Assembly (NCBI RefSeq): GCF_001641635.1
Contig: NZ_LUUB01000038.1
Location: forward strand, 24,968-88,967
Direction of reading: 5' to 3'
Length of the DNA stretch: 64,000 bases
From: Bradyrhizobium centrolobii
GTDB lineage: Bacteria > Pseudomonadota > Alphaproteobacteria > Rhizobiales > Xanthobacteraceae
Shown here: positions 1 through 8,160 of the stretch, piece by piece
How positions within the stretch are numbered: the first letter of the stretch is position 1
How the letters are laid out: each line of letters begins with the position of its first letter
The notes under the pieces: generated by a model
Told to the model about the DNA's origin: nothing
Databases searched by the model: none
What the model saw: the letters and a program-made list of their open reading frames with translations, nothing else
Translations under genes and position numbers: made by a program

Positions 1-927
1 CCGGTAACGATCGCGATCGGCGGCTATACATTCGCCTATCTGCCATTGCTCGTGGCAACGGCAGCCGGCTTCATGAAGGACACAGGCCTCGATGTCTCCC
101 TGATCGATACCGGCAGCGGCACCAACAGTATGGCGGCGATCCTCGGCGGCAGCGTCGACGTTGCCGGTCTCGTGATGAGCGACGTGATCCTTGCGGTCGC
201 CAAGGGCCAGAAGATCAACGCCTTCGCGCCGCTGATGTCGCAATATGCGAGCGACGCCGTGATCAGCAGAAAGACCGCCGAGAAGATCGGCCTTGCGGCG
301 GACATGCCGTTGAAGGAGCGCATGGCCCGCATGAAGGGGCTGACGCTTGCCATTTCCGGCCGCGGCCGCGGCACCGACAAGATCTGGCGCTATCTGCTGT
401 CGCTCGGCGGACTCGATCCCGAGAAGGACGTGAGCCTGACGGTGGTCAAGCTCGACAAGATGTATCTGGCGCTGCGCTCCGGCCAGATCGACGGCTTCAA
501 CACCACGGCGCCCGCGAACAACCAGGCGGTGGAAGACGGCCTTGCGGTATGGGCGGCGCGCCCGTCGCACGGCGAAGTGCCGGGCATCGAGAACTTCCTC
601 TATACCGTGTTGTGCGGAAGGCCGGATTTCCTCGACAGAAATCCAGACGTCATCGCATCGCTCGTCCGCGGCATGACCAAGGCGTCAGAGTTGATCCGTA
701 ACGATCCCGACGCCGCCGGGCAGTTCCTGCATAATCGGTATTTCCAGCAGACCGGCCTCGAGCTGATCAAGCACACCGTGTCGGATCAGCGCATGACCGT
801 CTCGGTGCCGCCGACGCTGTCCGAGCAACAGTTCGCGCACAACATGGAGTTCGAGCTGAGGTTCAGCGACGCTGTGCGCGGCGTCACCTATCAACAGGCG
901 ATCAATCCGCGCTGGCTTGGGGCGTAG
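1..927 (+). CDS. ABC transporter substrate-binding protein, NMT1/SsuA-like (5' end cut by window)
   Basis: The frame is open from base 1, so the start and any signal peptide lie outside the window; 308 residues are visible. The opening VTIAIGGYTFAYLPLLVATAAGF is the usual first strand and helix of the periplasmic nitrate/sulfonate/taurine-type binding proteins, followed by the GSGTNSMAAILGGSVDVAG segment typical of that fold. It should deliver a small organic solute to an SsuBC-like importer whose other genes would lie upstream. A perfect 10-bp hairpin begins 8 bases after the stop. The fold call is secure; the ligand is unknown. Confidence 0.85.
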   Translation, partial: PVTIAIGGYTFAYLPLLVATAAGFMKDTGLDVSLIDTGSGTNSMAAILGGSVDVAGLVMSDVILAVAKGQKINAFAPLMSQYASDAVISRKTAEKIGLAADMPLKERMARMKGLTLAISGRGRGTDKIWRYLLSLGGLDPEKDVSLTVVKLDKMYLALRSGQIDGFNTTAPANNQAVEDGLAVWAARPSHGEVPGIENFLYTVLCGRPDFLDRNPDVIASLVRGMTKASELIRNDPDAAGQFLHNRYFQQTGLELIKHTVSDQRMTVSVPPTLSEQQFAHNMEFELRFSDAVRGVTYQQAINPRWLGA

Positions 928-935
928 TTTCTTCG

Positions 936-1085
936 CCTCTCCCCGCTGCGGGGAGAGGCCGGAACGCGCGCGAAGCGCGGATTCCGGGTGAGGCGGAGCT
1001 CCGCATATCGAACTGTCACCGTTTTCGCGGAGGCAGCCTCTCACCCTAACCCTCTCCCCGCGAAGAGCGGGAAGACGGAGAGGAT
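936..1085. repeat. Palindromic intergenic element, copy 1
   Basis: A hairpin CCTCTCCCCG / CGGGGAGAGG (936-958, 3-nt loop) is followed by a GCGCGCGAAGCGCG stretch, GGGTGAGG, and then the mirrored CCTCTCACCC and CCTCTCCCCG with GGAGAGG at the end. The same arrangement recurs at 54750-54906. It resembles the palindromic elements scattered between rhizobial genes. Lying just after a stop codon, it may also act as a 3' mRNA end. Confidence 0.7.
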
Positions 1086-1088
1086 AGC

Positions 1089-1664
1089 TCACGCAAAGCT
1101 CACATCCGCGCTGTTCCTGATTGCGGCAAATCGGCCGAGGCAGCGCAGGGCGCTTTCGTGCTCGTCGGTCGTGCCGCCGGCGCAGCAGTCTTCCAGCACC
1201 GTGCAGGCATAGTCGCGGTCGTGGGCTTCGCGCGCGCCGGTGTGCACCACGCCGTTGGTGGAGACGCCGCACAGGAACAGATCAGTCACGCCATGGGCGC
1301 GCAGGATCGGCTCCAGCGAGGTGCCGTAGAACGGGCTCACCCGGTGCTTGACGATGTCGAATTCGCCCGCTTCCGGCGTGAGCTCGGGATGCACCTCCGT
1401 GCCCCAGGTGCCGAGCTTGAACATGCCGGCGCCGCGGGCGCGGGAGAAGATCGGCGAGTTGGGCGGGCATTCCCGGTAATCGGGCGAAAATCCGACGCGG
1501 ACATAGCCGATCAGCACGCCGGCCGCGCGCGCTTTCGCGATCACCGCCTTGGTGCGGCCAAGCACGTCGCGCTCCTTCATCTGCGGGACGTAGGTCTTCG
1601 CCCCGCCGCCGTTCTCGTGGACGAGGTCGTTCAGCATGTCCATGACGAGCAGCATTGGCTTCAT
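1089..1664 (-). CDS. Cysteine hydrolase, isochorismatase-like
   Basis: A 191-residue isochorismatase-like hydrolase. The family triad can be placed at Asp9 (MLLVMDMLND), Lys106 (FDIVKHR) and Cys132 (LFLCGVSTNGVV), with the usual cis-peptide VSTNG loop after the cysteine. Members cleave amide, imide or vinyl-ether bonds, for example N-carbamoyl compounds, nicotinamide or isochorismate. The start overlaps the stop of the GntR gene by four bases (ATGA), so the two are co-transcribed leftward. It is probably part of the same catabolic locus as the rightward CitE-like lyase. The substrate cannot be read from the sequence. Confidence 0.85.
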   Translation of the reverse strand: MKPMLLVMDMLNDLVHENGGGAKTYVPQMKERDVLGRTKAVIAKARAAGVLIGYVRVGFSPDYRECPPNSPIFSRARGAGMFKLGTWGTEVHPELTPEAGEFDIVKHRVSPFYGTSLEPILRAHGVTDLFLCGVSTNGVVHTGAREAHDRDYACTVLEDCCAGGTTDEHESALRCLGRFAAIRNSADVSFA

Positions 1665-2344
1665 AGCGTCTCCTTCTCAGAGCTCTTCGATTTGACGGAA
1701 TTCTCGGTCCTCGCCGGCAGGCTGTTGCGCAGCTCGTTCCAGCCAGTTTCGATGTGTTGCCGCATCGTCAGCATCGCGCCTGCGGCGTCGCCTTCGATCA
1801 CGTTCTTCAGGAGCTCGCTGTGTTCCTTGGCGGCGCGCACCGCCCGGCCGCCGATGCGGTTGATGACGTCGAACGGATACTGCGCCCACAGCACCTGCAC
1901 GAAATGCAGCGTCTTCGGCAGCCGTGCGAAGTCATACATGCGCCGATGGAAGCGGTAGTTGATGCCGCGTGCGGCGGTGCTGTCGTTGGCCAGCGCCGCC
2001 TCCTCGAACTGCCGCGCCAGCTCGCGCAGCTCCGCGATCTCCTCGGCGGTGATGTTGCGCACGGCGCTTTCGACCAATTGGGTCTCGAGCGTGATCCGCA
2101 GCTTCAGGATCTCCGTGGATGCCTCGACGTCAAATGGCGCCACCGTGGCGCCACGATAGGAGTCGCTGGACAGATAGCCTTCAGCCTCGAGCAGCTTGAG
2201 CGCTTCGCGAACCGGCGTGATGCTGATCTTCAGCTCTTGGGCGATTTCCGTCTGCTTGAGCCGGGCGCCGCGCGGCAGCCGCCCCGAGATGATGCCCTCG
2301 CGGAGATAGTCAGCGACCTGCTCCTCTTTCGTTCGATATTCCAT
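1661..2344 (-). CDS. GntR-family transcriptional regulator, FCD (FadR/VanR) type
   Basis: 227 residues. The N-terminal winged helix-turn-helix includes KQTEIAQELKISITPVREAL, the GntR signature helix. The C-terminal half is an all-helical FCD ligand domain with the histidines expected for a metal site (NYRFHRRMYD, KEHSELL, MRQHIETG). I chose the ATG at 2344 because upstream in-frame sequence is antisense to the next gene and lacks protein character. It is divergent from the CitE-like gene, and a striking AT-rich palindrome lies between them, with a second copy before the ABC binding-protein gene. It probably represses its own operon, the lyase and the importer until an organic-acid effector binds. 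Confidence 0.93.
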   Translation of the reverse strand: MEYRTKEEQVADYLREGIISGRLPRGARLKQTEIAQELKISITPVREALKLLEAEGYLSSDSYRGATVAPFDVEASTEILKLRITLETQLVESAVRNITAEEIAELRELARQFEEAALANDSTAARGINYRFHRRMYDFARLPKTLHFVQVLWAQYPFDVINRIGGRAVRAAKEHSELLKNVIEGDAAGAMLTMRQHIETGWNELRNSLPARTENSVKSKSSEKETL

Positions 2345-2421
2345 TGAATGCCGCCGCCCGTGACCGATTTGCCCGCGACTACCATAGACGCGCCCCACCA
2401 GGGAGGGTAGAAGTACAAACG

Positions 2422-2440
2422 ATAATGCATTATGCATAAT
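2422..2440. promoter_or_regulatory. Probable GntR operator, copy 1
   Basis: ATAATGCATTATGCATAAT consists of two overlapping perfect 12-bp palindromes (2422-2433 and 2429-2440) in a very GC-rich surrounding. Its core ATGCATTATGCAT (2425-2437) recurs in inverse orientation at 3259-3271. It sits in the 111-bp divergent promoter between gntR and the CitE-like gene, 16 bases before the lyase start. Confidence 0.75.
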
Positions 2441-2455
2441 CGAGGCCAGTGCCAA

Positions 2456-3259
2456 ATGTCCAGCTCTTTGTCCCGCTCCTTCCTGTTCGTCCCCGCCAAC
2501 CGGCCCGAACGCTTCGACAAGGCCGCGGCATCCGGCGCCCATCAGATCATCCTCGATCTCGAGGACGCGGTGGCTCCAGCCGACAAGGAGGCGGCTCGCG
2601 GCTTTGTCGCGCAGTGGAGGAGGCGCACGGATGCGATCGTGCGCGTGAACGGCGCGGATACCGGCTTCTTTGCCGCCGACATGGCGATGGTCCGCAGTGC
2701 CGGTGTGACGAAAGTGATGTTGCCGAAGGCCGAGCCCGCGGCGCTCGATCGCCTCGCGGGAGCCTTGGACCGGCCGTGCCAGGTCATCGCGCTGATTGAA
2801 ACGGTCAAGGGCTATGCGGAGCTCCGGAACATCGGCAAGAGCGGGCTGGTCTCGCGTTTCGCCTTCGGCAATCTCGACTTCGGTATCGATGCCGGCGTGA
2901 CTGAGACCGCCGGCGAGCTCGATCCGGTCCGCTTGCAAATCGTCCTGGAGTCGCGACTCGCCGGATTGGCGCCGCCGATCGACGGCGTAACCACGTCCTG
3001 GGCGGATCCGGCAGCCTTCAGCGCCGCTGTCGGCCGGGCCAAGGCGCTCGGCTTCGGCGCCAAGCTCTGCATCCATCCGGCCCAGGTCGGGCTCGTCAAC
3101 GATGCCTTCCGGCCGACCGCGGAGGAGCTCGACTGGGCGCGCCGCGTGATGGAAGCTGCCGATAGCGGACGCGGCGGGGCGGTGGCGCTGGATGGCAAGA
3201 TGATCGATGCTCCGGTCATCCGTCGCGCCCAGCTCATCTTGGCGGGCATCGAGACATAA
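2456..3259 (+). CDS. HpcH/HpaI aldolase / citrate lyase beta-subunit (CitE)-like protein
   Basis: 267 residues of the CitE/malyl-CoA lyase superfamily. Visible landmarks are RSFLFVPANRPERF at the N-terminus, ILDLEDAVAP (loop at the phosphate/CoA end), ALIETVKGY and FGNLDFGIDAG (Glu and Asp Mg2+ ligands), and KLCIHPAQV near the C-terminus. Family members cleave or form beta-hydroxyacyl-CoA or hydroxy-acid C-C bonds. The ATG at 2456 is preferred; an ATG at 2432 lies inside the operator palindrome and would add eight unlikely residues. The stop codon lies inside the second operator copy. It probably performs a retro-aldol step in the pathway fed by the adjacent importer. Substrate unknown. Confidence 0.88.
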   Translation: MSSSLSRSFLFVPANRPERFDKAAASGAHQIILDLEDAVAPADKEAARGFVAQWRRRTDAIVRVNGADTGFFAADMAMVRSAGVTKVMLPKAEPAALDRLAGALDRPCQVIALIETVKGYAELRNIGKSGLVSRFAFGNLDFGIDAGVTETAGELDPVRLQIVLESRLAGLAPPIDGVTTSWADPAAFSAAVGRAKALGFGAKLCIHPAQVGLVNDAFRPTAEELDWARRVMEAADSGRGGAVALDGKMIDAPVIRRAQLILAGIET

Positions 3260-3272
3260 TGCATAATGCATT
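3256..3272. promoter_or_regulatory. Probable GntR operator, copy 2
   Basis: ATAATGCATAATGCATT contains ATGCATAATGCAT (3259-3271), the exact reverse complement of the core at 2425-2437. It overlaps the stop codon of the CitE-like gene and lies about 70 bases before the start of the binding-protein gene. The operator-like placement suggests a second, separately regulated promoter for the transport operon. Confidence 0.72.
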
Positions 3273-3341
3273 TTTTCTTGACCGACCGAGCGCCTCCCGC
3301 TAAAGATCGACGAAGAAAAACAGATATCGCGGGGAGGGCTT

Positions 3342-4547
3342 ATGAAAAGGCGTGACTTTCTAAAACTCTCGGGCGCCGCCGCGCTCGCATCGGCCTATCC
3401 CGGCTCATCGCTCCTCGCCGACGAGATCGGCGTCGATGCCGCCGCCAAGACCATCACCATCGGCGGCTTCACCCCGGTCACCGGGCCCGTTCCGTTCTAT
3501 GCCATCCTCACCCACGCCGCGGACGCCTATTTCAAGAGCGTCAACCAAGCCGGCGGCATCAAGGGCTGGAAGATCAACTATGTGACGCTCGACGACGGCT
3601 ACGATCCCGCGCGCAGCGTCGCCGCGGTTCGCCGCCTCGTCGAGGACAACCACATCTTCGCGCTCGTTGCCGCAGTGGGCACCGCGACCAACGTCGCCGT
3701 CATTCCCTTCGCCAAGGAAAACGGCCTTGCGATGATCGGTCCGATCGGCGGCGCCAGCGCCTTCTTCGCCGAGCCGAACATCTTTCCGCTGCTGCCCGAT
3801 TACGGCTGGTCGGCGGCATCGAATGCCGAGTTCGCTGTCAATGATCTGAAGCTGAAGAAGATCGCGCTCTTGTGGGAGAACGACGAGCTCGGCCGTTCGG
3901 CCAAGCGCGGCTTCGATCTCTTCATGGAGACGAACAAGCTCACCCCTGCGGAGTCGGTTCCGTTCGAGGTGAAGACCACCGATTTCACGCCGCACATCCG
4001 CCGCGTCGCCAATTCGCAAGCCGAGGCGGCAATCCTGTTCGGCTCCAATGCCAACCTCGCGGCCGCGCTGAAGGCGGCCGACCGTCAGGGCGTCAAGCTC
4101 ACCTGGTTTGCGCCCTTCTTCACCGCCGATCCCGCGACCTACAAGCTGACCGGCGATCTCCTGAATGGCGTATACTTCTCCTCCTGGCTGCTTCCGGTCG
4201 ACAGCCAGGAGCCCGAGATCAAGGCCTATCGCGAGGCCGTGACGAAATACTATCCGAACGATCCGGTCGGCGTGTTCGGCCTCAACGGCTGGAGCAATGC
4301 CGCGCTGTTCGGCAGCATTTTTGCTGCGCTGGTCGACAGCGGCAAGCCGATCACGCGCGCCAACCTGATCGAGGCGGGCAACACGTTGAACAATGCTTCG
4401 GTTGGCGGCGCGCGCAAGGTGACCTTCACAGGTTCCGATCATCGCGGCACGCGCCAGGAAGCGATCCTGCAAGCGCAGGGCTCCTTCGTGATGGTGCGCG
4501 ACTTCAAGCCCTATCCGGCGGTGGCCTTCGACGCCAAGCCGGCCTGA
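3342..4547 (+). CDS. ABC transporter substrate-binding protein, branched-chain amino-acid type (Tat-exported)
   Basis: 401 residues. The N-terminus MKRRDFLKLSGAAALASAYP is a twin-arginine signal (RRDFLK). The mature part begins with TITIGGFTPVTGPVPFY, the start of the Leu/Ile/Val-type periplasmic binding fold, and shows NQAGGIKGWKI and DDGYDPARSVAAVRRLVE. A GGGGAGGG ribosome-binding site precedes the ATG. It captures a solute in the periplasm for the two permeases and two ATPases at 6297-9672. Operator copy 2 just upstream suggests GntR control. The neighbouring dehydrogenases and lyase argue for a hydroxy acid, keto acid or aromatic acid rather than an amino acid, which is inference. Confidence 0.93.
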   Translation: MKRRDFLKLSGAAALASAYPGSSLLADEIGVDAAAKTITIGGFTPVTGPVPFYAILTHAADAYFKSVNQAGGIKGWKINYVTLDDGYDPARSVAAVRRLVEDNHIFALVAAVGTATNVAVIPFAKENGLAMIGPIGGASAFFAEPNIFPLLPDYGWSAASNAEFAVNDLKLKKIALLWENDELGRSAKRGFDLFMETNKLTPAESVPFEVKTTDFTPHIRRVANSQAEAAILFGSNANLAAALKAADRQGVKLTWFAPFFTADPATYKLTGDLLNGVYFSSWLLPVDSQEPEIKAYREAVTKYYPNDPVGVFGLNGWSNAALFGSIFAALVDSGKPITRANLIEAGNTLNNASVGGARKVTFTGSDHRGTRQEAILQAQGSFVMVRDFKPYPAVAFDAKPA

Positions 4548-4640
4548 GCCGATCCCTTCAGCGGGTGATCGCAAGCGCGCTCGTCCGCTGCTCGTCTTAA
4601 CTGCCAAAAAGCCTACCAAGAAAAGCAAGGAAATCTCGAC

Positions 4641-5390
4641 ATGGCTGGATCGCCCTTGAGCGGCCCCTCGCGTCTCGACGGACAAACCGCCCTCATCACT
4701 GGAGCTGCCGGCGGCATCGGCCGTGCCGTGGTTGCGGCCTTCTGCGAAGCCGGTGCCGACGTCATCGCCACCGATATCGTCGCCGATGGCGGCAAGTTTC
4801 CCGCAAAGGCGAGCTATCGCCGCTGCGACGTGACCGATCGCGCGGCCGTCGAGAAGCTGATCGACGAAGAGCTGAAGGCGCGCGGCAAGATCGATATCCT
4901 CGTGCTCTGCGCCGGCACGATCGCCAACACGCCGCTGCCGTTGTCGACCGACGAGCAGTGGGAGAAGATCCTCGCCGTCAATCTGATGGGGACGGTCAAT
5001 CCCGTCCGCAAGCTTTATCCCGTGATGGCCGAGCGCGGCTTCGGCAAGATCGTGGCGCTCGGCTCGATCGCCGCCAAGATCGGCGGTGTCGCTTCGGGCC
5101 CCGCTTACGTCGCGGCGAAATCCGCCGTGCACGGCCTGATGAAATGGGTCGCCAAGAACGGCGCCGGCAAGGGCGTCTACGCCAACATCATCGCGCCCGG
5201 TCCGGTCGAGACGCCGATGTGGGCCACCGTCACCGATCGCGCCGCGCCGTCGCCGAACGGGAATGTGCCGCTGGGGCGGTTCGGCCAACCCGAGGACATC
5301 GCGCAGAGCATTCTCTTCCTTTGCTCGCCGGCGTCGAACTGGATCACCGGAACGGTGCTCGACGTCAATGGCGGCATGTTGATGGATTGA
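4641..5390 (+). CDS. SDR-family NAD(P)-dependent oxidoreductase
   Basis: 249 residues, a classical short-chain dehydrogenase. The nucleotide-binding TGAAGGIG lies at residues 20-27. The catalytic residues are Ser142 (LGSIAAK), Tyr156 and Lys160 (YVAAK). The usual NNAG motif is replaced by LCAGT at about residues 89-93. The acidic residue after beta-2 (ATDIVAD) favours NAD(H). The C-terminal ITGTVLDVNGGMLMD is standard for the family. It probably interconverts a hydroxyl and a keto group on the imported compound. It lies four bases before the next dehydrogenase, in one operon with the importer. Confidence 0.92.
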   Translation: MAGSPLSGPSRLDGQTALITGAAGGIGRAVVAAFCEAGADVIATDIVADGGKFPAKASYRRCDVTDRAAVEKLIDEELKARGKIDILVLCAGTIANTPLPLSTDEQWEKILAVNLMGTVNPVRKLYPVMAERGFGKIVALGSIAAKIGGVASGPAYVAAKSAVHGLMKWVAKNGAGKGVYANIIAPGPVETPMWATVTDRAAPSPNGNVPLGRFGQPEDIAQSILFLCSPASNWITGTVLDVNGGMLMD

Positions 5391-5394
5391 CGCC

Positions 5395-6300
5395 ATGAGC
5401 GCAGCACAGATCATTGGCTTTATCGGGCTTGGCGTCATGGGCGGTCCGATGTGCCGGAACATCGCGAAGAAGCACGCAGGCCGCGTGCTGATGCTCGATC
5501 GCGATCCGGCGGCACTGGCCGAGCTCTCCGACACCAAGGCGGAAGCGGCAGTCTCGCTCGAAGGGCTCGCCGCCGCGGCCGACGTGATCTTCCTGTCGCT
5601 GCCGGGCGGCCCGCAGGTTGAAGCGGTTTCTGGGGCGATTGCAGAGGCGGCGCGGCCGGGGACGACGATCGTCGATCTCAGCACCACGCCGGTTGCGCTC
5701 GCGCGTAGCGTGTCCCATCGGCTGAAGGCGAGGAGCTTCCACTTCGCGGACGCGCCGGTGGCGCGCACGCGCGAGGCCGCGCAGCGCGGCGAACTCAGCA
5801 TCATGGTAGGCGCCGAGGCGGACGTGTTCGCGCGGATCAAGCCGTTGCTCGACTATATCGGCTCCGACGTCACCCATTGCGGCGAGGTCGGTTGCGGCCA
5901 GGTCGTCAAGCTGATCAACAACGCCCTGGTGTTCGAGCACACGCTGGCGCTCGCCGAGATGATGGTGGTCGGCGAGCGTGCAGGCGTGAAGCCCGAGACG
6001 CTGCTCAGCGCAGTGTCGAAGGGGTCGGGCGACAGCTTCGTGCTGCGCAATCACGGCACCAAGGCGATGCTGCCGCGCAACTTTCCGGAAAAGGCGTTCC
6101 CGCCGGAATATGTGCTGAAGGACCTCGACTATGTGCTTCAGCTCGCCTCCGACACCGGTGTTCGTCCCGGCATCGCCGAGCTCGCGCGCCGCTACTACGA
6201 CGCCGCATGCCGGCAGGGTCTGTCAGGCCGCTATTTCCCGGGTGTGATCGAGTTCATCGAGCAGGGCGGCGCGCCGGGCGAAGGGCAGGCGAAGGCGTGA
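5395..6300 (+). CDS. NAD(P)-dependent beta-hydroxyacid dehydrogenase (3-hydroxyisobutyrate dehydrogenase-like)
   Basis: 301 residues. The Rossmann GFIGLGVMGGPM opens the protein, and the family catalytic lysine is Lys172 in GCGQVVKLINNAL. The substrate loop, usually DAPVSGG, reads DAPVARTREAA at 119-129, so substrate preference probably differs from true 3-hydroxyisobutyrate or tartronate-semialdehyde enzymes. It likely oxidises or reduces a beta-hydroxy carboxylate in the cytoplasm. The stop overlaps the start of the first permease gene (GTGA), confirming a shared transcript with the importer. Confidence 0.9.
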   Translation: MSAAQIIGFIGLGVMGGPMCRNIAKKHAGRVLMLDRDPAALAELSDTKAEAAVSLEGLAAAADVIFLSLPGGPQVEAVSGAIAEAARPGTTIVDLSTTPVALARSVSHRLKARSFHFADAPVARTREAAQRGELSIMVGAEADVFARIKPLLDYIGSDVTHCGEVGCGQVVKLINNALVFEHTLALAEMMVVGERAGVKPETLLSAVSKGSGDSFVLRNHGTKAMLPRNFPEKAFPPEYVLKDLDYVLQLASDTGVRPGIAELARRYYDAACRQGLSGRYFPGVIEFIEQGGAPGEGQAKA

Positions 6301-7193
6301 GCGTGGCGGGATTCATCAGGGACATCCTGCCGCTGCTGTGGTCCGGCCTCATCTCCGGCTGCCTCTACGGCGTCGGCGCCCTTGGCCTCGTCATGGTGTT
6401 CAAGAGCTCGCGCGTCGTGAACTTCTCGCACGGCAATCTCGCCTGCCTCGGTGCCTTCGTGGTCTACGGTTTCTCCAGCGGCAGCCTGCTCAGCCTGTCC
6501 TGGGGCAGCGCGGTCGCGCTGGCGCTGGGCATCGCGGCCGCGATAGCGGTGATGAGCTACGCCCTGATCGCGCCGATCGTCTTCAAGTCCGATCTCGCCT
6601 CCACCATCGCAACCCTCGGCGTCGGGCTGATCCTGCAAGGCGCCGTGCAGCTCGTCTTCGGCGCCGACATCGTCAATCTCGACCTGCCGCTACCGCGCTT
6701 CAGCTTCAGCCTCGGCGCGATCCGCGTCTCCTCCTATGATCTCGCCGTCCTCGTCGTCACGCTCGCGATCGTCGGCGGGCTGTTCGTGATCATCGAGCGG
6801 ACGAAGCTTGGCGTCGCCTTCCGCGCGGTGTCGACAAATCCGTTCGCCTGCGAGGTCTGCGGGCTCAACCTGCGCTCGGTGCACCTGTTCTCCTGGCTCG
6901 CCGGCGCCGTCCTCGGCCTCGTCGCCGCACTATTGATCGTGCCGACGACGTTCCTGAGCTCGACGACGGTGCCGTCCTTCATGCTGCAGGCGTTTACGGC
7001 GGCCGTGGTCGGCGGTTTCTCGAGCCTGCCGGGCGCTGCCGTCGGCGGCGTCCTTGTGGGCATCGCCATGAATCTCTTCTCGTTCTACGTCTCGCCGGAG
7101 TTCATGAACACGTTCCTGCTCGGCGTGATCCTGCTGACGCTGAACTTCTTCCCCAACGGGCTCCTGGAAAGGGCGATCGGTGGCCGTGTCTGA
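6297..7193 (+). CDS. Branched-chain amino-acid-type ABC permease (LivH-like)
   Basis: 298 residues and about eight membrane segments. Hallmarks are GCLYGVGALGLVMVFKSSRVVNFSHGNLACLGAF near the N-terminus (split here only by a short gap in recognition) and the C-terminal AAVVGGFSSLPGAAVGGVLVG that meets the ATPase. I chose the GTG at 6297, which overlaps the previous stop by four bases; a GTG at 6303 is also possible. It forms the translocation pore with the next gene product. Confidence 0.92.
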   Translation: MSVAGFIRDILPLLWSGLISGCLYGVGALGLVMVFKSSRVVNFSHGNLACLGAFVVYGFSSGSLLSLSWGSAVALALGIAAAIAVMSYALIAPIVFKSDLASTIATLGVGLILQGAVQLVFGADIVNLDLPLPRFSFSLGAIRVSSYDLAVLVVTLAIVGGLFVIIERTKLGVAFRAVSTNPFACEVCGLNLRSVHLFSWLAGAVLGLVAALLIVPTTFLSSTTVPSFMLQAFTAAVVGGFSSLPGAAVGGVLVGIAMNLFSFYVSPEFMNTFLLGVILLTLNFFPNGLLERAIGGRV

Positions 7194-8160
7194 TCTCGCG
7201 CACGCGTCCAAGACCGGCGTGTCCGCCCGCGGCGGTCACGTCGATATCGCGCGCCTGTCCGTTCTTGCGCTGGTCGTGGCGCTGTCGCTGCTTCCGCTCC
7301 TTGCCGGCGGCTTCCTGCTCTACAGCCTGTCGCTGTGCTTTGCCAACGCTCTGGCCGTGCTCTCGGTCAGCATGCTCGTGCGCTACGGCGGCGAGGTGTC
7401 GATCGGGCACAGCTTTTTCGTGGCGTTCGGCGCCTATGCGGTTGCAATCGTCGAGCACCGGCTCGGCCTGTCGATCGCCGCCAGCCTGCCGCTGGCGACG
7501 TTGCTCGGCGCCGCCGCCGGCTTCGTCTTTGCATTCCCCTCGCGGCGGCTGTCCGGAATCTATCTGGCAGTCGCAACCATGGCGCTCGCGCTGGCGCTGC
7601 CGGAGATCCTGATCGGCTTCGAGAAGTTCACAGGCGGCTTCGAAGGGCTCTATATCGCGCAGGACCTGATCCCCGGCATTCCGAAGGCGCTGCAGCGCTA
7701 CTACGTCGCACTCGCAGTGCTCGGGCTCGTCTGCCTTGCGCTGGCGCATTTTCGCAGGTCTGCGCAGGGCCTGGCGCTGCTGATGGCGCAGGCGCAGCCG
7801 CGCGCGGCCGAAGCCATAGGGATCACGCGAAGCTGGGCGCGCGTCTCGATCTTCACGCTGAGCGCGGCGGTGGCCGCGCTCGCCGGCGCGCTCACGGGCT
7901 TTGCATCCTCAACCGTCTCGCCCAATAGCTTCACTTTCTTCAGCGGCGTGTTCCTGCTGGTCGGCTCAGTCGTCAGCCTCAATGGCCTGTCCTTGCCGGC
8001 AGCACTCGTCGGTGGCGCCTTCATCACGCTGGTGCCGACCTATCTCGCGCAAGCCGGCGACTGGGTTCCGATCCTCTACGGCGTTGCGCTCGTCGTCGTC
8101 ACGCTCGTGGCGAATGCTGGCGATCTGCGCCGCTTCCTGCCGCGCGGGAGGGGTCGATGA
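7180..8160 (+). CDS. Branched-chain amino-acid-type ABC permease (LivM-like)
   Basis: 326 residues with about nine hydrophobic segments. The region VRYGGEVSIGHSFFVAFGAYA and the later SGIYLAVATMALALALPE are LivM landmarks. It starts with GTG inside the end of the previous gene (14-base overlap) and overlaps the ATPase gene by four bases, so translation is tightly coupled. It pairs with the LivH-like subunit to form the importer channel. The ligand is not determinable from the sequence. Confidence 0.92.
   Translation: MAVSDLAHASKTGVSARGGHVDIARLSVLALVVALSLLPLLAGGFLLYSLSLCFANALAVLSVSMLVRYGGEVSIGHSFFVAFGAYAVAIVEHRLGLSIAASLPLATLLGAAAGFVFAFPSRRLSGIYLAVATMALALALPEILIGFEKFTGGFEGLYIAQDLIPGIPKALQRYYVALAVLGLVCLALAHFRRSAQGLALLMAQAQPRAAEAIGITRSWARVSIFTLSAAVAALAGALTGFASSTVSPNSFTFFSGVFLLVGSVVSLNGLSLPAALVGGAFITLVPTYLAQAGDWVPILYGVALVVVTLVANAGDLRRFLPRGRGR

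Noticed and set aside
3405..5840. Long leftward open frame of 811 codons
   Set aside because: Antisense to three well-supported genes; Arg/Gly/Asp/His-rich composition without domain motifs, an artefact of GC-rich codon bias.
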